Positions 47,674 through 56,652 of a stretch of DNA of 64,000 bases are shown here, piece by piece. Below the pieces are notes generated by a model. That model was given only the letters and a program-made list of their open reading frames with translations, was not told the origin of the DNA and searched no databases. Position 1 is the stretch's first letter; each line of letters opens with the position of its first letter. The translations under genes were made by a program, and so were the position numbers. Source of the DNA: Streptomyces caniscabiei. GTDB lineage: Bacteria; Actinomycetota; Actinomycetes; Streptomycetales; Streptomycetaceae. The DNA lies in assembly GCF_014930365.1 (NCBI RefSeq), contig NZ_JABXWI010000002.1, forward strand, positions 310,001 through 374,000, given 5' to 3'.

Positions 47674-49440
47674 TCAGTCGTGTCCGAGGATCCGTCGCAG
47701 CGCGCCGGTCAGCAATCGTTCGGCGTCCTCGGGGGACGCGGCCGCCGTCGCGTGGCGGAACGCGACGTAGCCGTCCGGCCGGACGAGGAGCACTCCCCCG
47801 TCGGCGACCTCCCTGAGCCGTGCCCAGTCGCCGTACGGGTCCTCGTACTCCTGGCCGGGGCCGATGACGGCGGTGGCGATCTCCAGGTCCTGGGCCCCGG
47901 CGGCCCGGAGCCAGTGGGCGCCGCCGATGCCGGTGAGCAGGGTGAAGCGGCCCCGGCCGACGGTGTCGAGGGTGGAGAGCGTGCGGGTGCCGGAGGTGAT
48001 CCAGGCGTGCGGGAGTTTGGCGCCGGGGCGGGAGGTCGGCTGGTGGTGCAGCTCGGGGTCGCGATCGAAGCCGGGGTCCGGCGTGCCGTCGGGGACGACC
48101 GCTGCCGAACTCGTCGCGGAGTAGCGCTGATTGAGGTCGACGCCGTGCGCGTTGAACTCGTACGCCTTGAACGCGATCGCCTCCCGGAGCCTCGCCCGCT
48201 GCTGCTCGGCCGCCTCGGTGTCGTCCTTGCGGGCGGCGATGTTGGCCCACAGCTGTTCGGGGGTCTGCGGGGCGAGCCCGTCGAGTGCCGCGAAGACGGG
48301 GGCGGTCTCGCCGATGGACTTGTTGGCGCGGGTGACGATCTGCCGGCCGATCGGCGCGCGTTCGGCGGTGTAGGTGTCGAGGAGCTTCGGGGAGGCCGTG
48401 CCGTCGAGGACGAGCTTGAGCTTCCAGGCCAGGTTGTAGGCGTCCTGGACGGAGGTGTTGGAGCCGAGGCCGTTGGACGGCGGATGGCGGTGGGTGGCGT
48501 CGCCGGCGCAGAAGACCCGCCCGTTCGAGTACGTCTCGGCGTACATCTCGTTGACGGTCCAGGCGGAGGAGGACTTGACGGTCACCGGTATCTCGTCGTC
48601 GCCGACCAGCCTGCGGACGATCGACTCGGCGTACTCGGTGGTCAGGTCGGGGGCGCCCGCGGTGACGTCGTAGCCCCAGACGATCAGCCACTCGTTCCAG
48701 GGGCGCACGCACCGCACGAGGCCCGCGCCGATGCCGCCGACGGTGGCGCCGGGGGCCAGCACCCAGTAGAGGGTGGACGGGCGGTGCGCGGTGTACTTTG
48801 ACAGGTCCATGTCGAAGACGATGTTGATGCTGCCGGCCACGCCCATCTGACCGCCCATCGGCAGCCCGGCGTCCTCGGCGACCTGGGAGCGGCCGCCGTC
48901 GGCGCCGATGAGGTACTTGGCGCGGATGGTGTACTCGTCACCGCGCAGCCGGTCCTCGACGGTGACCGTGACGCCGTCGGCGTCCTGGACGAAGGACTTG
49001 TAGACCGTGCTGAAGCGCAGCCGGGTGCCGCGTGCCACGGCCGCGTCGACGAGCACCGGTTCCATCAGGTGCTGCGGCATGTCGCACATCCGGGTGGGGC
49101 TCGCCAGTTCGTGCGCGGCCTGGACGAGCGGGTCGTTGCCCCAGGAGCGGATCCGGCCGAGCTCCTCCCCCGCGAGGCTGGTGCAGAAGGTGGTGTCGCC
49201 CATCAGCCGCTGCGGGGTGGCCTTCGCGACGACCTCCTCCTCGACACCGAGGTCGCGCAGCACCTCCATGGTGCGCTGGTTGGTGATGTGCGCCCGAGGG
49301 GTGTCGGCGAGGCTCGCGTAGCGGGTGACCACGATGTTGGGGACACCGTAGGTACTCAGGGCGAGCGCGGCGGAGGCGCCCGCGGGGCCACTGCCGACGA
49401 TCAGTACGTCGGTCACGACATCGGGCTCGACGGTGTGCAC
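47674..49440 (-). CDS. FAD-dependent aromatic monooxygenase (resorcinol/phenol hydroxylase type)
   Basis: 588 residues of the class A flavoprotein hydroxylase family. GSGPAGAS (17-24) binds the FAD ADP part, then come YLIGADGGRS and GDATHRHPPSNGLGSNTSVQDAYNLAWKL, followed by the thioredoxin-like C-terminal domain. With the downstream hydroxyquinol dioxygenase and maleylacetate reductase it would convert resorcinol (or a related phenol) to hydroxyquinol, feeding 3-oxoadipate. GTG 49440 with GGAG 9 bases upstream is chosen over in-frame codons further up. It is the first gene of the operon and divergent from the activator-like gene. The exact substrate is inferred from the neighbours. Confidence 0.9.
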   Translation of the reverse strand: MHTVEPDVVTDVLIVGSGPAGASAALALSTYGVPNIVVTRYASLADTPRAHITNQRTMEVLRDLGVEEEVVAKATPQRLMGDTTFCTSLAGEELGRIRSWGNDPLVQAAHELASPTRMCDMPQHLMEPVLVDAAVARGTRLRFSTVYKSFVQDADGVTVTVEDRLRGDEYTIRAKYLIGADGGRSQVAEDAGLPMGGQMGVAGSINIVFDMDLSKYTAHRPSTLYWVLAPGATVGGIGAGLVRCVRPWNEWLIVWGYDVTAGAPDLTTEYAESIVRRLVGDDEIPVTVKSSSAWTVNEMYAETYSNGRVFCAGDATHRHPPSNGLGSNTSVQDAYNLAWKLKLVLDGTASPKLLDTYTAERAPIGRQIVTRANKSIGETAPVFAALDGLAPQTPEQLWANIAARKDDTEAAEQQRARLREAIAFKAYEFNAHGVDLNQRYSATSSAAVVPDGTPDPGFDRDPELHHQPTSRPGAKLPHAWITSGTRTLSTLDTVGRGRFTLLTGIGGAHWLRAAGAQDLEIATAVIGPGQEYEDPYGDWARLREVADGGVLLVRPDGYVAFRHATAAASPEDAERLLTGALRRILGHD

Positions 49441-49511
49441 GGGAGACGCTCCAGGGAATGAGGACAGGCACCGACCGTGCAAGATCATGGAGCGCGGGGC
49501 GGCAGCGTGGG

Positions 49512-49528
49512 TGTCTCAATAAGAGACA
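49512..49528. promoter_or_regulatory. palindromic operator of the resorcinol operon
   Basis: TGTCTC-AATAA-GAGACA is a perfect dyad between the divergent monooxygenase and its presumed regulator. The half-sites fit the binding pattern of sigma-54-activator-like (AcoR/XylR-type) proteins, matching the gene next door. Confidence 0.75.
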
Positions 49529-49593
49529 GTTCGCGCGGTGCGCTCGGGGTGGTCGTTGCCTCTTCAACTTCGCCGGGTACGGTGAGTGGTGTC

Positions 49594-51444
49594 GTGACCA
49601 CCGCAGAGCATCTCCCCGTCGCCCCTGCCCTGGCGTCGCTGCGCAGGGCTCGTGAGTCGTTCCTCGAAGGACGCCGGCTGCCGGACGGGGTGCCGGAGGA
49701 GATCGTCGCCGCCTGGCGGCGCGCCCGGTTCTTCGGCGTACGACACGACGGCGTACGACACGACGGCGTACGGCACGACGGCGTGCGGCCCGAGGAGGAG
49801 CACCCCGGCCGCGGACGCGCCGGTGACCGGTGCCGCGACGGTGAACGGGCGGACGCGTCGGACCTGTTGGCGGCGGCGCGGCCGGTACTCGAACGACTCG
49901 CCCCCGCCGTGGGTGCGGGGAGAACGGCGCTCCTGCTGACCGACGAGCGGTTGCGGGTGTTGTGGGCGACCGGGTGCGCGCCGGGCGATCCGTGCCGCGA
50001 GGACCTCTCCGAGCAGGTGGTGGGCCACAACAGCGCGGCGCTGGCGCTGCGTACCCGCCGTCGCGCGGAGGTGCACGGCCCGGAGCACTTCCTCGATCTG
50101 TGGCAGGACATGTCCGCCGTCAGCGTGCCCGTGCTCGGGCCGGAGACCGGACGGACGGTCGGCACGGTGACGGTCACCTCCGCGTTGTGCGCCGAGTGCG
50201 CGCCGCATCCGTGGGCCTCCCTCGCCGAGGCGGCCGCCGCTGCCGTGGAGGCGGAGCTGCTGGCGCGGTCGCGGCCGGCCGAGCGGGTGCTGCTGGACGC
50301 GTATCTGCGGGCCGCGCGGGAGCGGGGGCGGGCGGTGGTCGCCCTCGACGGCCGCAACCGGCTGGTGAGCGAGGCCGCGGGGCGGCTGCTGTCGCCGGAG
50401 GGGCTGGAGGCGCTGGAGCGGGGCGTGGTCGCGCTGCTGCGGGACCTGGAGGGCGGGGCGGCCCAGGTCCCGGAGGGGGAGCCGGCGCGGGGTGAAGGCC
50501 TGGGCGGGAGCGGTGCGGTCGGTGACGGTTACCGGGTGCGGCTTCCGGAGGGCGTCCGGTGTGCCGCGACCGTCGTGCCGGTGTCGGACCGCGGGGCTGT
50601 CATCGGCGCGGTGGCCGTACTGGAGGCGCGCCGCGGCGACGCCGCCGCGCACCCGCTCGGGCGGGGTGTCGTGGCGCTGGCCGGGCGTTCCGTGCCGTGG
50701 CGGCACGCGGTCGGTCGCGCCACCGAGCTGGCCCGGTCACCGGAGCCGCTGCTGCTGGTGGGCGAACGCGGCACCGGGAAGACCGCGCTCGCCCACGAAC
50801 TCGCCCACGAACTCCAGGTGGTCGACGCGGCGGAGCGCGAACTCGGTTCGGTGGTCGAGGTGTTGAAGGAGGGCCACGCGCTGCTCATCCGCCATGCGGA
50901 GCGCCTCGCGCAGCCCGACACCGCGACCCTCAACTCGCTGCTGGAAACGCATCCGGGCACACCCCTGCTCGCCACCTACACCCCCGGAGCACCCCCGGGA
51001 CCCTGCCTCCAGCGCCTCCTGGACACCCTGGCCGCCCGCTCGGTCAGCCTGCCCGCGCTGCGTGAACGCCCGGAGGACATCAGGGAGTTGCTGGCGGCCC
51101 TGGCTCCCAAGCCGGCGCCCGGGCACCCCCCGCTCACCTGGACCCTGGACGCCCTGCGCGCTCTGGAACGGCACCCCTGGCCCGGCAATGTCACCGAACT
51201 CGTCCATGTCGTACGGGCGTTGGCGGAGCAGCGGCGTGCGACGGGCCCCGTCCGCCGGGCCGAGCTGCCGGACCACGTCCGTGAGGGCCCGGCGGCCAGG
51301 CCGCTCAGCCCCATGGAGCACGCCGAACGCTCCGCCATCCTGGAGGCCCTGCGCCGTAACGGCGGCAACAAGGCCCGTACGGCGGCGTCGCTGGGCATCG
51401 CCCGTGCCACGCTGTACCGGAAGCTGCGGGGCTACCGGAGCTGA
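49594..51444 (+). CDS. sigma-54-activator-like (AcoR/XylR-type) transcriptional regulator
   Basis: 616 residues. The N-terminal sensor (about 95-250) is GAF-like, with NSAALALRTRRRAEVHGPEHF typical of AcoR-type regulators. The central AAA+ domain has Walker A GERGTGKT but lacks the GAFTGA loop needed to remodel sigma-54 holoenzyme, in keeping with the absence of sigma-54 in Streptomyces. The C-terminal Fis-type helix-turn-helix is GNKARTAASLGIARATLYRKL. Residues about 49-64 carry three GVRHD repeats from a 15-base tandem DNA repeat. GTG 49594 has GGTGAG upstream. It is divergent from the catabolic operon across a TGTCTC dyad and so is its likely phenol-responsive regulator. Confidence 0.88.
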   Translation: MTTAEHLPVAPALASLRRARESFLEGRRLPDGVPEEIVAAWRRARFFGVRHDGVRHDGVRHDGVRPEEEHPGRGRAGDRCRDGERADASDLLAAARPVLERLAPAVGAGRTALLLTDERLRVLWATGCAPGDPCREDLSEQVVGHNSAALALRTRRRAEVHGPEHFLDLWQDMSAVSVPVLGPETGRTVGTVTVTSALCAECAPHPWASLAEAAAAAVEAELLARSRPAERVLLDAYLRAARERGRAVVALDGRNRLVSEAAGRLLSPEGLEALERGVVALLRDLEGGAAQVPEGEPARGEGLGGSGAVGDGYRVRLPEGVRCAATVVPVSDRGAVIGAVAVLEARRGDAAAHPLGRGVVALAGRSVPWRHAVGRATELARSPEPLLLVGERGTGKTALAHELAHELQVVDAAERELGSVVEVLKEGHALLIRHAERLAQPDTATLNSLLETHPGTPLLATYTPGAPPGPCLQRLLDTLAARSVSLPALRERPEDIRELLAALAPKPAPGHPPLTWTLDALRALERHPWPGNVTELVHVVRALAEQRRATGPVRRAELPDHVREGPAARPLSPMEHAERSAILEALRRNGGNKARTAASLGIARATLYRKLRGYRS

Positions 51445-51543
51445 GCGTCGTCGCGGTGGCTTCCCCGCGGTCGTGTGGCGATCAACGGGCGGCCGCACGA
51501 CCATGGGAATGCTGGTTGCCCCTCGGCAGGAGGTGATGGGTCG

Positions 51544-52395
51544 ATGTGCCGGTGGCTCGCCTACTCGGGAACGCCCGTCCTGCTCGACACGATTCTCTAC
51601 AGGCCGGCGCACTCCCTCATCGACCAGAGTCTGCACTCACGGCTGGGCGTGGAGACGACCAACGGTGACGGGTTCGGCGTCGGCTGGTACTCGCCGGATC
51701 TGCAGACCCCCGCAGTCTTCCGCGACATCGGTCCGGCCTGGAGCAACCGCAACCTGCGGGAGATCGCCGACCACGTCCGCTCCCCGCTGTTCTTCGCCCA
51801 CATCCGGGCCTCGACCGGTACGGCGGTGCAGCAGACCAACAGCCATCCGTTCCGGCACGGCCGCTGGATGTGGATGCACAACGGGGCGATCGCCGACTTC
51901 CATCTGGTCCGGCGGGATCTCTCGCTGGCCGTCGACCCGGAGCTCTTCGCCGTCATCGAGGGGTCCACGGACTCCGAGCTGATGTTCCACCTGGCGCTGA
52001 CCTTCGGTCTGGAGCAGGACCCTCCGGGTGCCGTCGCACGGATGGCGGGTCTGGTGGAGCAGGTCGGGCACGAGCACGGGGTGGAGTACCCGCTGCAGAT
52101 GACCGTGGCCGTCACGGACGGACAGTCGCTGTGGGCCTTCCGCTACTCCAGCCAGAAGAAGTCGCGCTCGCTGTTCTACAGCACCCGGGTCGAGACGCTG
52201 CGCTCGCTCCACCCGGATCTGTCCTTCCTGCGGGAGGTCTCCGACGAGACCCGCCTCATCGTCTCCGAGCCGCTCGGCGATCTGCCCGGTGCCTGGAACG
52301 AGGTTCCCGAGGGCAGCTACGGCATGGTGCGGCCGGGTGCCGACCTGCTGCGTCCCTTCGCCCCGCAGCCCGTGGCGGGCAGAGCCCGGGTGTGA
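51544..52395 (+). CDS. class II glutamine amidotransferase (EgtC/YafJ-like)
   Basis: 283 residues. Cys2 becomes the N-terminal nucleophile after Met removal (MCRWLAYSG). NGDGFGVGWY, FAHIRASTG, NSHPFRHGRWMWMHNG and GSTDSELMF match the Ntn-hydrolase amidotransferase fold shared by EgtC, which in ergothioneine synthesis removes a glutamate. No ergothioneine genes are adjacent, so the substrate is open. AGGAGGTGA upstream of ATG 51544 is close to the ideal anti-Shine-Dalgarno match. Confidence 0.92.
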   Translation: MCRWLAYSGTPVLLDTILYRPAHSLIDQSLHSRLGVETTNGDGFGVGWYSPDLQTPAVFRDIGPAWSNRNLREIADHVRSPLFFAHIRASTGTAVQQTNSHPFRHGRWMWMHNGAIADFHLVRRDLSLAVDPELFAVIEGSTDSELMFHLALTFGLEQDPPGAVARMAGLVEQVGHEHGVEYPLQMTVAVTDGQSLWAFRYSSQKKSRSLFYSTRVETLRSLHPDLSFLREVSDETRLIVSEPLGDLPGAWNEVPEGSYGMVRPGADLLRPFAPQPVAGRARV

Positions 52396-52424
52396 CCGGA
52401 CCGCCTCCTCGGTGCTCCGCGCCG

Positions 52425-53534
52425 TCAGCCGAAGCGCAGGACGCGCGGTGCGAACGTGCCCTCGGGGCCGGCGGCGCGGCCGACCGACCACACCGTCCCG
52501 GTGCCCGGCACCGGCGCCAGCCGCAGCAGCGAGGAGGCGCCCTCCCCGGCCACCGTCGGCTCGTCGTACGCGGTGAAGGTCTGGCCGTTCCAGGCGAGGA
52601 AGCCCGGCCCGGAGACGAACGGCGGGTTGCTGCCCGGCGGGCCCCACTTCTGGGACCGGGACACCGCGACCCAGCCCAGGGCGCCGGACGCGGTCGGGGT
52701 CAGGGACGTGATCCCGCCGAAGTCGGTGGGGACCGTCACCCGGTTCCATGTCTGCCCGTCGAAGCGGACCAGCAGCGGCGGGATCGGCCGGCCCACCGGG
52801 CCGCCGACGAAGCCGGCCGTGCCGCCCGCCCACACCTCTGTCGGCGAGACCGCCAGCACGCTGCCGACGGCCGAGCGCGGGAACCCGTCCACGATCGTCT
52901 GCCGCCAGGTCTGTCCGTCCCAGTGCGCCACGGCCGCGCCCGAGGCGGTGGCGCCCGCGGCCCAGACGTCGTCGGCCGCCAGGATGTGCAGGCCGTACAC
53001 CTCCCCCGGCGGCACCGGGACGTCGCGCCAGCCGTGCCCGTCCCACCGCAGCAGGACCTGTGCGCCGTCCCGGGAACCGATCAGCCAGGTCTCCCCGCCA
53101 CCGGCGACTGTCTTGGTCAGCACGACACCGCTCGGTGGGCGGCTCTCACGCCAGCCGGTGCCGTCGTGGCGGAGCAGCCGGGCGCCGCCCGCCGCGTCGC
53201 GGCCGACCGCCCAGACCTCGGTCGGTGAGGCCGCCGCGACGGACAGCAGCTCTCCCTGCCAGCCGATCCCGGTCAGCGGGTGGCGCTGCCAGGCGGTTCC
53301 GTCCCAGCGCAGGACCAGCGGGAAGCCCGGCGCCTCGCGGCCGACGGCGTCGGTGCCCACCGCCCACGCCCGGTCCGGCCCGAGCGCCACGGCCTCGTTC
53401 AGCCCGGCCTGGGGGCGTACCTGGGCGGGGACCGGCACGTGGCGCCAGGACAGGGTGTCCGCCGTGGCAGCGGTCATGAGGGCCAGGAAGGTCAGGGTGG
53501 CGGCGAGCGCGGTGACGAGTAGTCGGCGTGCCAT
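52425..53534 (-). CDS. secreted propeller-like repeat protein (WDG repeats), copy 2
   Basis: 369 residues. A signal peptide (1-25, ATA|D) is followed by repeated units of about 45-50 residues with WDGTAWxR, VLRWDGHGWRDVPVP and DVWAVG/EVWAVG patterns, a likely beta-propeller. No catalytic motif is seen. GGGAGG precedes ATG 53534. It begins 2 bases after the stop of its paralogue, with which it must be co-transcribed. Function unknown; extracellular binding is the simplest guess. Confidence 0.75.
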   Translation of the reverse strand: MARRLLVTALAATLTFLALMTAATADTLSWRHVPVPAQVRPQAGLNEAVALGPDRAWAVGTDAVGREAPGFPLVLRWDGTAWQRHPLTGIGWQGELLSVAAASPTEVWAVGRDAAGGARLLRHDGTGWRESRPPSGVVLTKTVAGGGETWLIGSRDGAQVLLRWDGHGWRDVPVPPGEVYGLHILAADDVWAAGATASGAAVAHWDGQTWRQTIVDGFPRSAVGSVLAVSPTEVWAGGTAGFVGGPVGRPIPPLLVRFDGQTWNRVTVPTDFGGITSLTPTASGALGWVAVSRSQKWGPPGSNPPFVSGPGFLAWNGQTFTAYDEPTVAGEGASSLLRLAPVPGTGTVWSVGRAAGPEGTFAPRVLRFG

Positions 53535-53536
53535 GG

Positions 53537-54688
53537 TCAGCCTCCCAGCCGCTCGCTCATGAGGTTCGGTTTGTATCCGTAGATCTCGACGGTCCCGAAC
53601 GCCAGCAGCGAGGGTCCGGCCTTCGCCAGGGCGCGTGGTCTGACGTCGATCGCGTTCGTGCGCTCGGGGCCGTAGGAGAAGGTGGTGCGCCGGCCCTGCA
53701 CCCGCGCGTACTTCGACTGGAACGCGCGGTCGCTGCGCACCGGCAGCCACAGCGCGCCGTCCGGGCCGCGGACCATGCCCTCGGTGTAGGTGTCGCCCAG
53801 CGGTGGCTGGGTGGTGCGCCAGGTGTGCCCGTCGAAGGTCATCAGGTAGGTGGCGGCGGCGCCGTCGGTGTACCGGCTGCCGCCGATGGTGACCCGCCCC
53901 GAGGGTTCGAGCAGGACGGTGTGCACGTTGCTGTCCGGCGGCAGGGGCACGTGTGCGTCCCGCCACGCCGTGCCGTCCCAGTGCAGGACGGCGGTGCCGG
54001 TGGTGGTGTCCGCCCAGGCCCAGGCGTCGTCGGCGGTCCGCGCGGTGATGCCCATCAGGTACAGCACGCCGTCCGGGGTGGGCTGTGCGGTCCAGCCGGA
54101 GCCGTCGTGGCGCAGCACCTTCGGTCCGGTGTCGTCCTCACCGACCACCCATGCCGCGCCCGGTACGGCGGTGAAGTCCTGGTGGACGCGGAGTGCCTGC
54201 GGCAGCGGTACGGCGCTCCACGTGCCCGCCGACCTGCGCAGGATCTCGCCCGCCCCGTCGCGTTCGTGGAAGATCCACACCTCGTCGTCGACGAACCGCA
54301 CCTTGCCGAGCCGGCCCGGCGCGTCGGCGCCGGGGAAGGTGGTGTCACGGCTCCATGCCGTGCCGTCCCACCGGTACAACGTGGGCCGCGGCCCGTCGGC
54401 GGTGTGCTCGGAACCGGTGGCCCATGCCTCGCGCGGCCCCCGGGCGGCGAGATCCGCCACGGTCACCGGCGGGGCCGCCGCCGGGACCGCCAGCGCCGAC
54501 CAACTCGGCCTGGCCGCGGGCGCGGTGGTGCCCCCGGTCGCGGCCGACGTCATGGCCACGGCAGGTGACACGACGGCAGGTGACACGACGGCAGGTGACA
54601 CGACGGCGGGTGACACGGCGGCGGCCGGTGGTGTCACCGCGGCACATGTGATCACAAGAGAGACGAGGACCGCACGGCGACCGTTCAC
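53537..54688 (-). CDS. secreted propeller-like repeat protein (WDG repeats), copy 1
   Basis: 383 residues. A signal sequence (about 1-25) is followed by a short pentad array (AVVSP repeated four times, residues about 24-43) coded by a 15-base tandem repeat, then propeller-like units with YRWDGTAWSRD, LRHDGSGWTAQ and VLHWDGTAWRDAHVP. It is paralogous to the next gene downstream. The start GTG at 54688 (VNGRRAVLVSL) with GGGGGG upstream is preferred to the longer in-frame extension, which lacks a signal peptide. Confidence 0.72.
   Translation of the reverse strand: MNGRRAVLVSLVITCAAVTPPAAAVSPAVVSPAVVSPAVVSPAVAMTSAATGGTTAPAARPSWSALAVPAAAPPVTVADLAARGPREAWATGSEHTADGPRPTLYRWDGTAWSRDTTFPGADAPGRLGKVRFVDDEVWIFHERDGAGEILRRSAGTWSAVPLPQALRVHQDFTAVPGAAWVVGEDDTGPKVLRHDGSGWTAQPTPDGVLYLMGITARTADDAWAWADTTTGTAVLHWDGTAWRDAHVPLPPDSNVHTVLLEPSGRVTIGGSRYTDGAAATYLMTFDGHTWRTTQPPLGDTYTEGMVRGPDGALWLPVRSDRAFQSKYARVQGRRTTFSYGPERTNAIDVRPRALAKAGPSLLAFGTVEIYGYKPNLMSERLGG
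54564..54623. repeat. 15-base tandem repeat coding VSPAV pentads
   Basis: Four copies of GGTGACACGACGGCA, the last two slightly diverged, within the start of the secreted protein gene; frame-preserving. Confidence 0.9.
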
Positions 54689-54793
54689 GAGACCCCCCAG
54701 GACGCGACGGTCGCACAAACTACTGCGGTTCGCCCCGCCACGCACAGACCGCATCCGGCCGAACACGGGCCCCTGTGAAGGCCCGCCGTCCCG

Positions 54794-55456
54794 TCAGACG
54801 GACGCTGTCGGGGCTTTGCGGGCGAGCAGGTGGACCTCCTGGAACTGCCGCCGGTCGGAGGGCTCCGGCTCGCGCACCAGCCGGGCCGTCTCGGCCAGCC
54901 CGACCGCGCGGAGCATCGCGGCGAGGTGATCGGGCGACCACCGGTAGGCCGGCGCGACGGCGTGGTCGAAGACCTGCGTCGGGTGGCCGGGGCCGTCGGT
55001 GGCCGAGAAGCCGATCAGCAGATGGCCGCCGGGGGCGAGCACCCGATGGAACTCGGCCAGGACGACGGGGAGTTCGCGGGGCGGGGTGTGGATGACGGAC
55101 CAGCGCGCGAGGACGCCGTCCAGCTCGCCGTCGGGGAGGTCCGACGCGGCCATCGAGCCCACGTCGAAACGCAGCCCCGGATGGGCCCGCCGAGCCAGCT
55201 CGATCATCGCGGGAGAGACGTCGATTCCGAACGCCTCCAGCCCCAACTCCCGCAGATGTGCGGTGACATGGCCGGGCCCGCACCCGAGGTCCGCGACCCG
55301 GCCGCCCCCGGCCGCCCGGACCACCTCGGCGAAGGCGCTCAACATCGCGCGGTCCAGCGGCCGTTCACGCAGCGAGTCGTGGAAGAGCTGGGCGTAGGTG
55401 GTGGCAGCGGCCTCGTAGGCCTCGCGGGTGGCACGGAGATCATCGTGTTCGACCAT
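54794..55456 (-). CDS. class I SAM-dependent methyltransferase
   Basis: 220 residues with the nucleotide-binding motif VADLGCGPGHVTAHL (about 54-68), acidic loop FGIDVSPAMIELAR, and the post-motif block LAPGGHLLIGF. The UbiE/methyltransf_11-like form does not identify the substrate. It stands alone; ATG 55456 follows a short AT-poor leader without a clear ribosome site. Confidence 0.85.
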   Translation of the reverse strand: MVEHDDLRATREAYEAAATTYAQLFHDSLRERPLDRAMLSAFAEVVRAAGGGRVADLGCGPGHVTAHLRELGLEAFGIDVSPAMIELARRAHPGLRFDVGSMAASDLPDGELDGVLARWSVIHTPPRELPVVLAEFHRVLAPGGHLLIGFSATDGPGHPTQVFDHAVAPAYRWSPDHLAAMLRAVGLAETARLVREPEPSDRRQFQEVHLLARKAPTASV

Positions 55457-55778
55457 GCGCGCGACAGTAGCCCGTGCTCCTGACGTGTCCGACCGTTCTC
55501 TGCGTTCACCTCCACCTCCGGTGCGACGACGGCCGGAGTCGCGCAGCACGACGGTGGGGAGAGTCCGGCCACCTGCGCCGGCCGTGGGCCATGCTGTGCC
55601 GCGCTGCGGACGCCCGCGAACAGCACGGCGCGTCGCCGACGCCGGCACGCGTCCCCTTTTCCACCGCCGCAGCCGCCTCCCCACCGGACCCATGCCCGCA
55701 GATCGACAGAAAACGGAGCTATGCCCATTTTAGGGAGGTTATGCCGGACACTGGACAGAAGGAGAGGGGAGGCCGAGC
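55457..55778. other. intergenic region upstream of the MpaB-like gene
   Basis: 322 bases between divergent genes. Near 55705-55765 the AT content rises (CATTTTAGGGAGGTTATG), consistent with the promoter of the oxygenase gene. No RNA or protein gene is recognised. Confidence 0.4.
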
Positions 55779-56645
55779 GTGCTGACCGTAGTCCGTGACC
55801 AACTGAGCCAGGCCCTGTTCCGCCGTGTCGCCGGGCCCGACGGGCCGGCGGTACGGGCCCGCATACACGACACCCCCGGACCGCGCTGGTTCGGGCCCGA
55901 CCGCCCGATCCGCACGGTGCACGGTGACGCCTCGATGTTCATCGGCGGGTTGAGCGCGCTCCTGCTGCAGTCCCTCCACCCGCTCGCCATGGCGGCGGTG
56001 GCCGGGCACTCCGGCTACCGGGGCGATCCGTGGGGCCGCCTGCAGCGCACCAGCACTTTCCTGGCCATGACCACCTACGGCACCGCCACGGACGCCCAGC
56101 GCGCGGTCGATCGCGTCCGCGGCATCCACGAGCGGATCCGGGGGACGACGGGCGAGGGGGTGTCGTACCACGCGGCCGATCCGCATCTGCTCGGCTGGGT
56201 GCACGCGGCCGAGACGGACAGCTTCCTGCGCGCCCACGAACACTACGGAGCCCGCCCACTGGACGCCGACGGCTACGACGCCTATGTCGCCGACACCGGA
56301 CGCGTCGCGGAGGCACTGGGGGTGACCGACCCGCCGCGTGACCGCCGCGAGCTGTCCGAGCGCCTGGTCGCCTACCGGCCCGAGCTGCGGGCCACGCCCG
56401 AGGCCAGGGCCGCCGCACGCTTCCTGCTGTTCCAGCCCCCTCTGCCCCTCGCGGTACGGCCCTTCTACGGCGCCCTGGCCGTGAACGCCGTCGCACTGCT
56501 GCCCGCCTGGGCCCGCGGCATGCTGTGGCTCCCCCGCGTGCCGGTCGTCGAGAACCTCGCCGTACGCCCCACCGGCCAGGCCGTGACGCGGACCATCCGC
56601 TGGGCCATGGCCCCGTCCCGTCCCTCCGGGAGCGCCGGGAAGTGA
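55779..56645 (+). CDS. MpaB/DUF2236-family oxygenase-like protein
   Basis: 288 residues. It shows the family hallmarks: a histidine-bearing LLLQSLHPLAMAAVAGHSGYRGDPWGRLQRT, the LLGWVHAAETDSFLRAH block, and the downstream arginine-rich segment. DUF2236 members (latex-clearing protein, MpaB) are haem b oxygenases or related. The native substrate here is unknown. GTG 55779 is preceded by GGAGAGGGGAG. The membrane protein gene follows after 7 bases, so the two form an operon. Confidence 0.88.
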   Translation: MLTVVRDQLSQALFRRVAGPDGPAVRARIHDTPGPRWFGPDRPIRTVHGDASMFIGGLSALLLQSLHPLAMAAVAGHSGYRGDPWGRLQRTSTFLAMTTYGTATDAQRAVDRVRGIHERIRGTTGEGVSYHAADPHLLGWVHAAETDSFLRAHEHYGARPLDADGYDAYVADTGRVAEALGVTDPPRDRRELSERLVAYRPELRATPEARAAARFLLFQPPLPLAVRPFYGALAVNAVALLPAWARGMLWLPRVPVVENLAVRPTGQAVTRTIRWAMAPSRPSGSAGK

Positions 56646-56652
56646 GGCACAC

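Noticed and set aside
47387..47770. His/Arg-rich plus-strand frame over the minisatellite
   Set aside because: It is opposite the dioxygenase repeat; the periodic translation merely reflects the 18-base unit.
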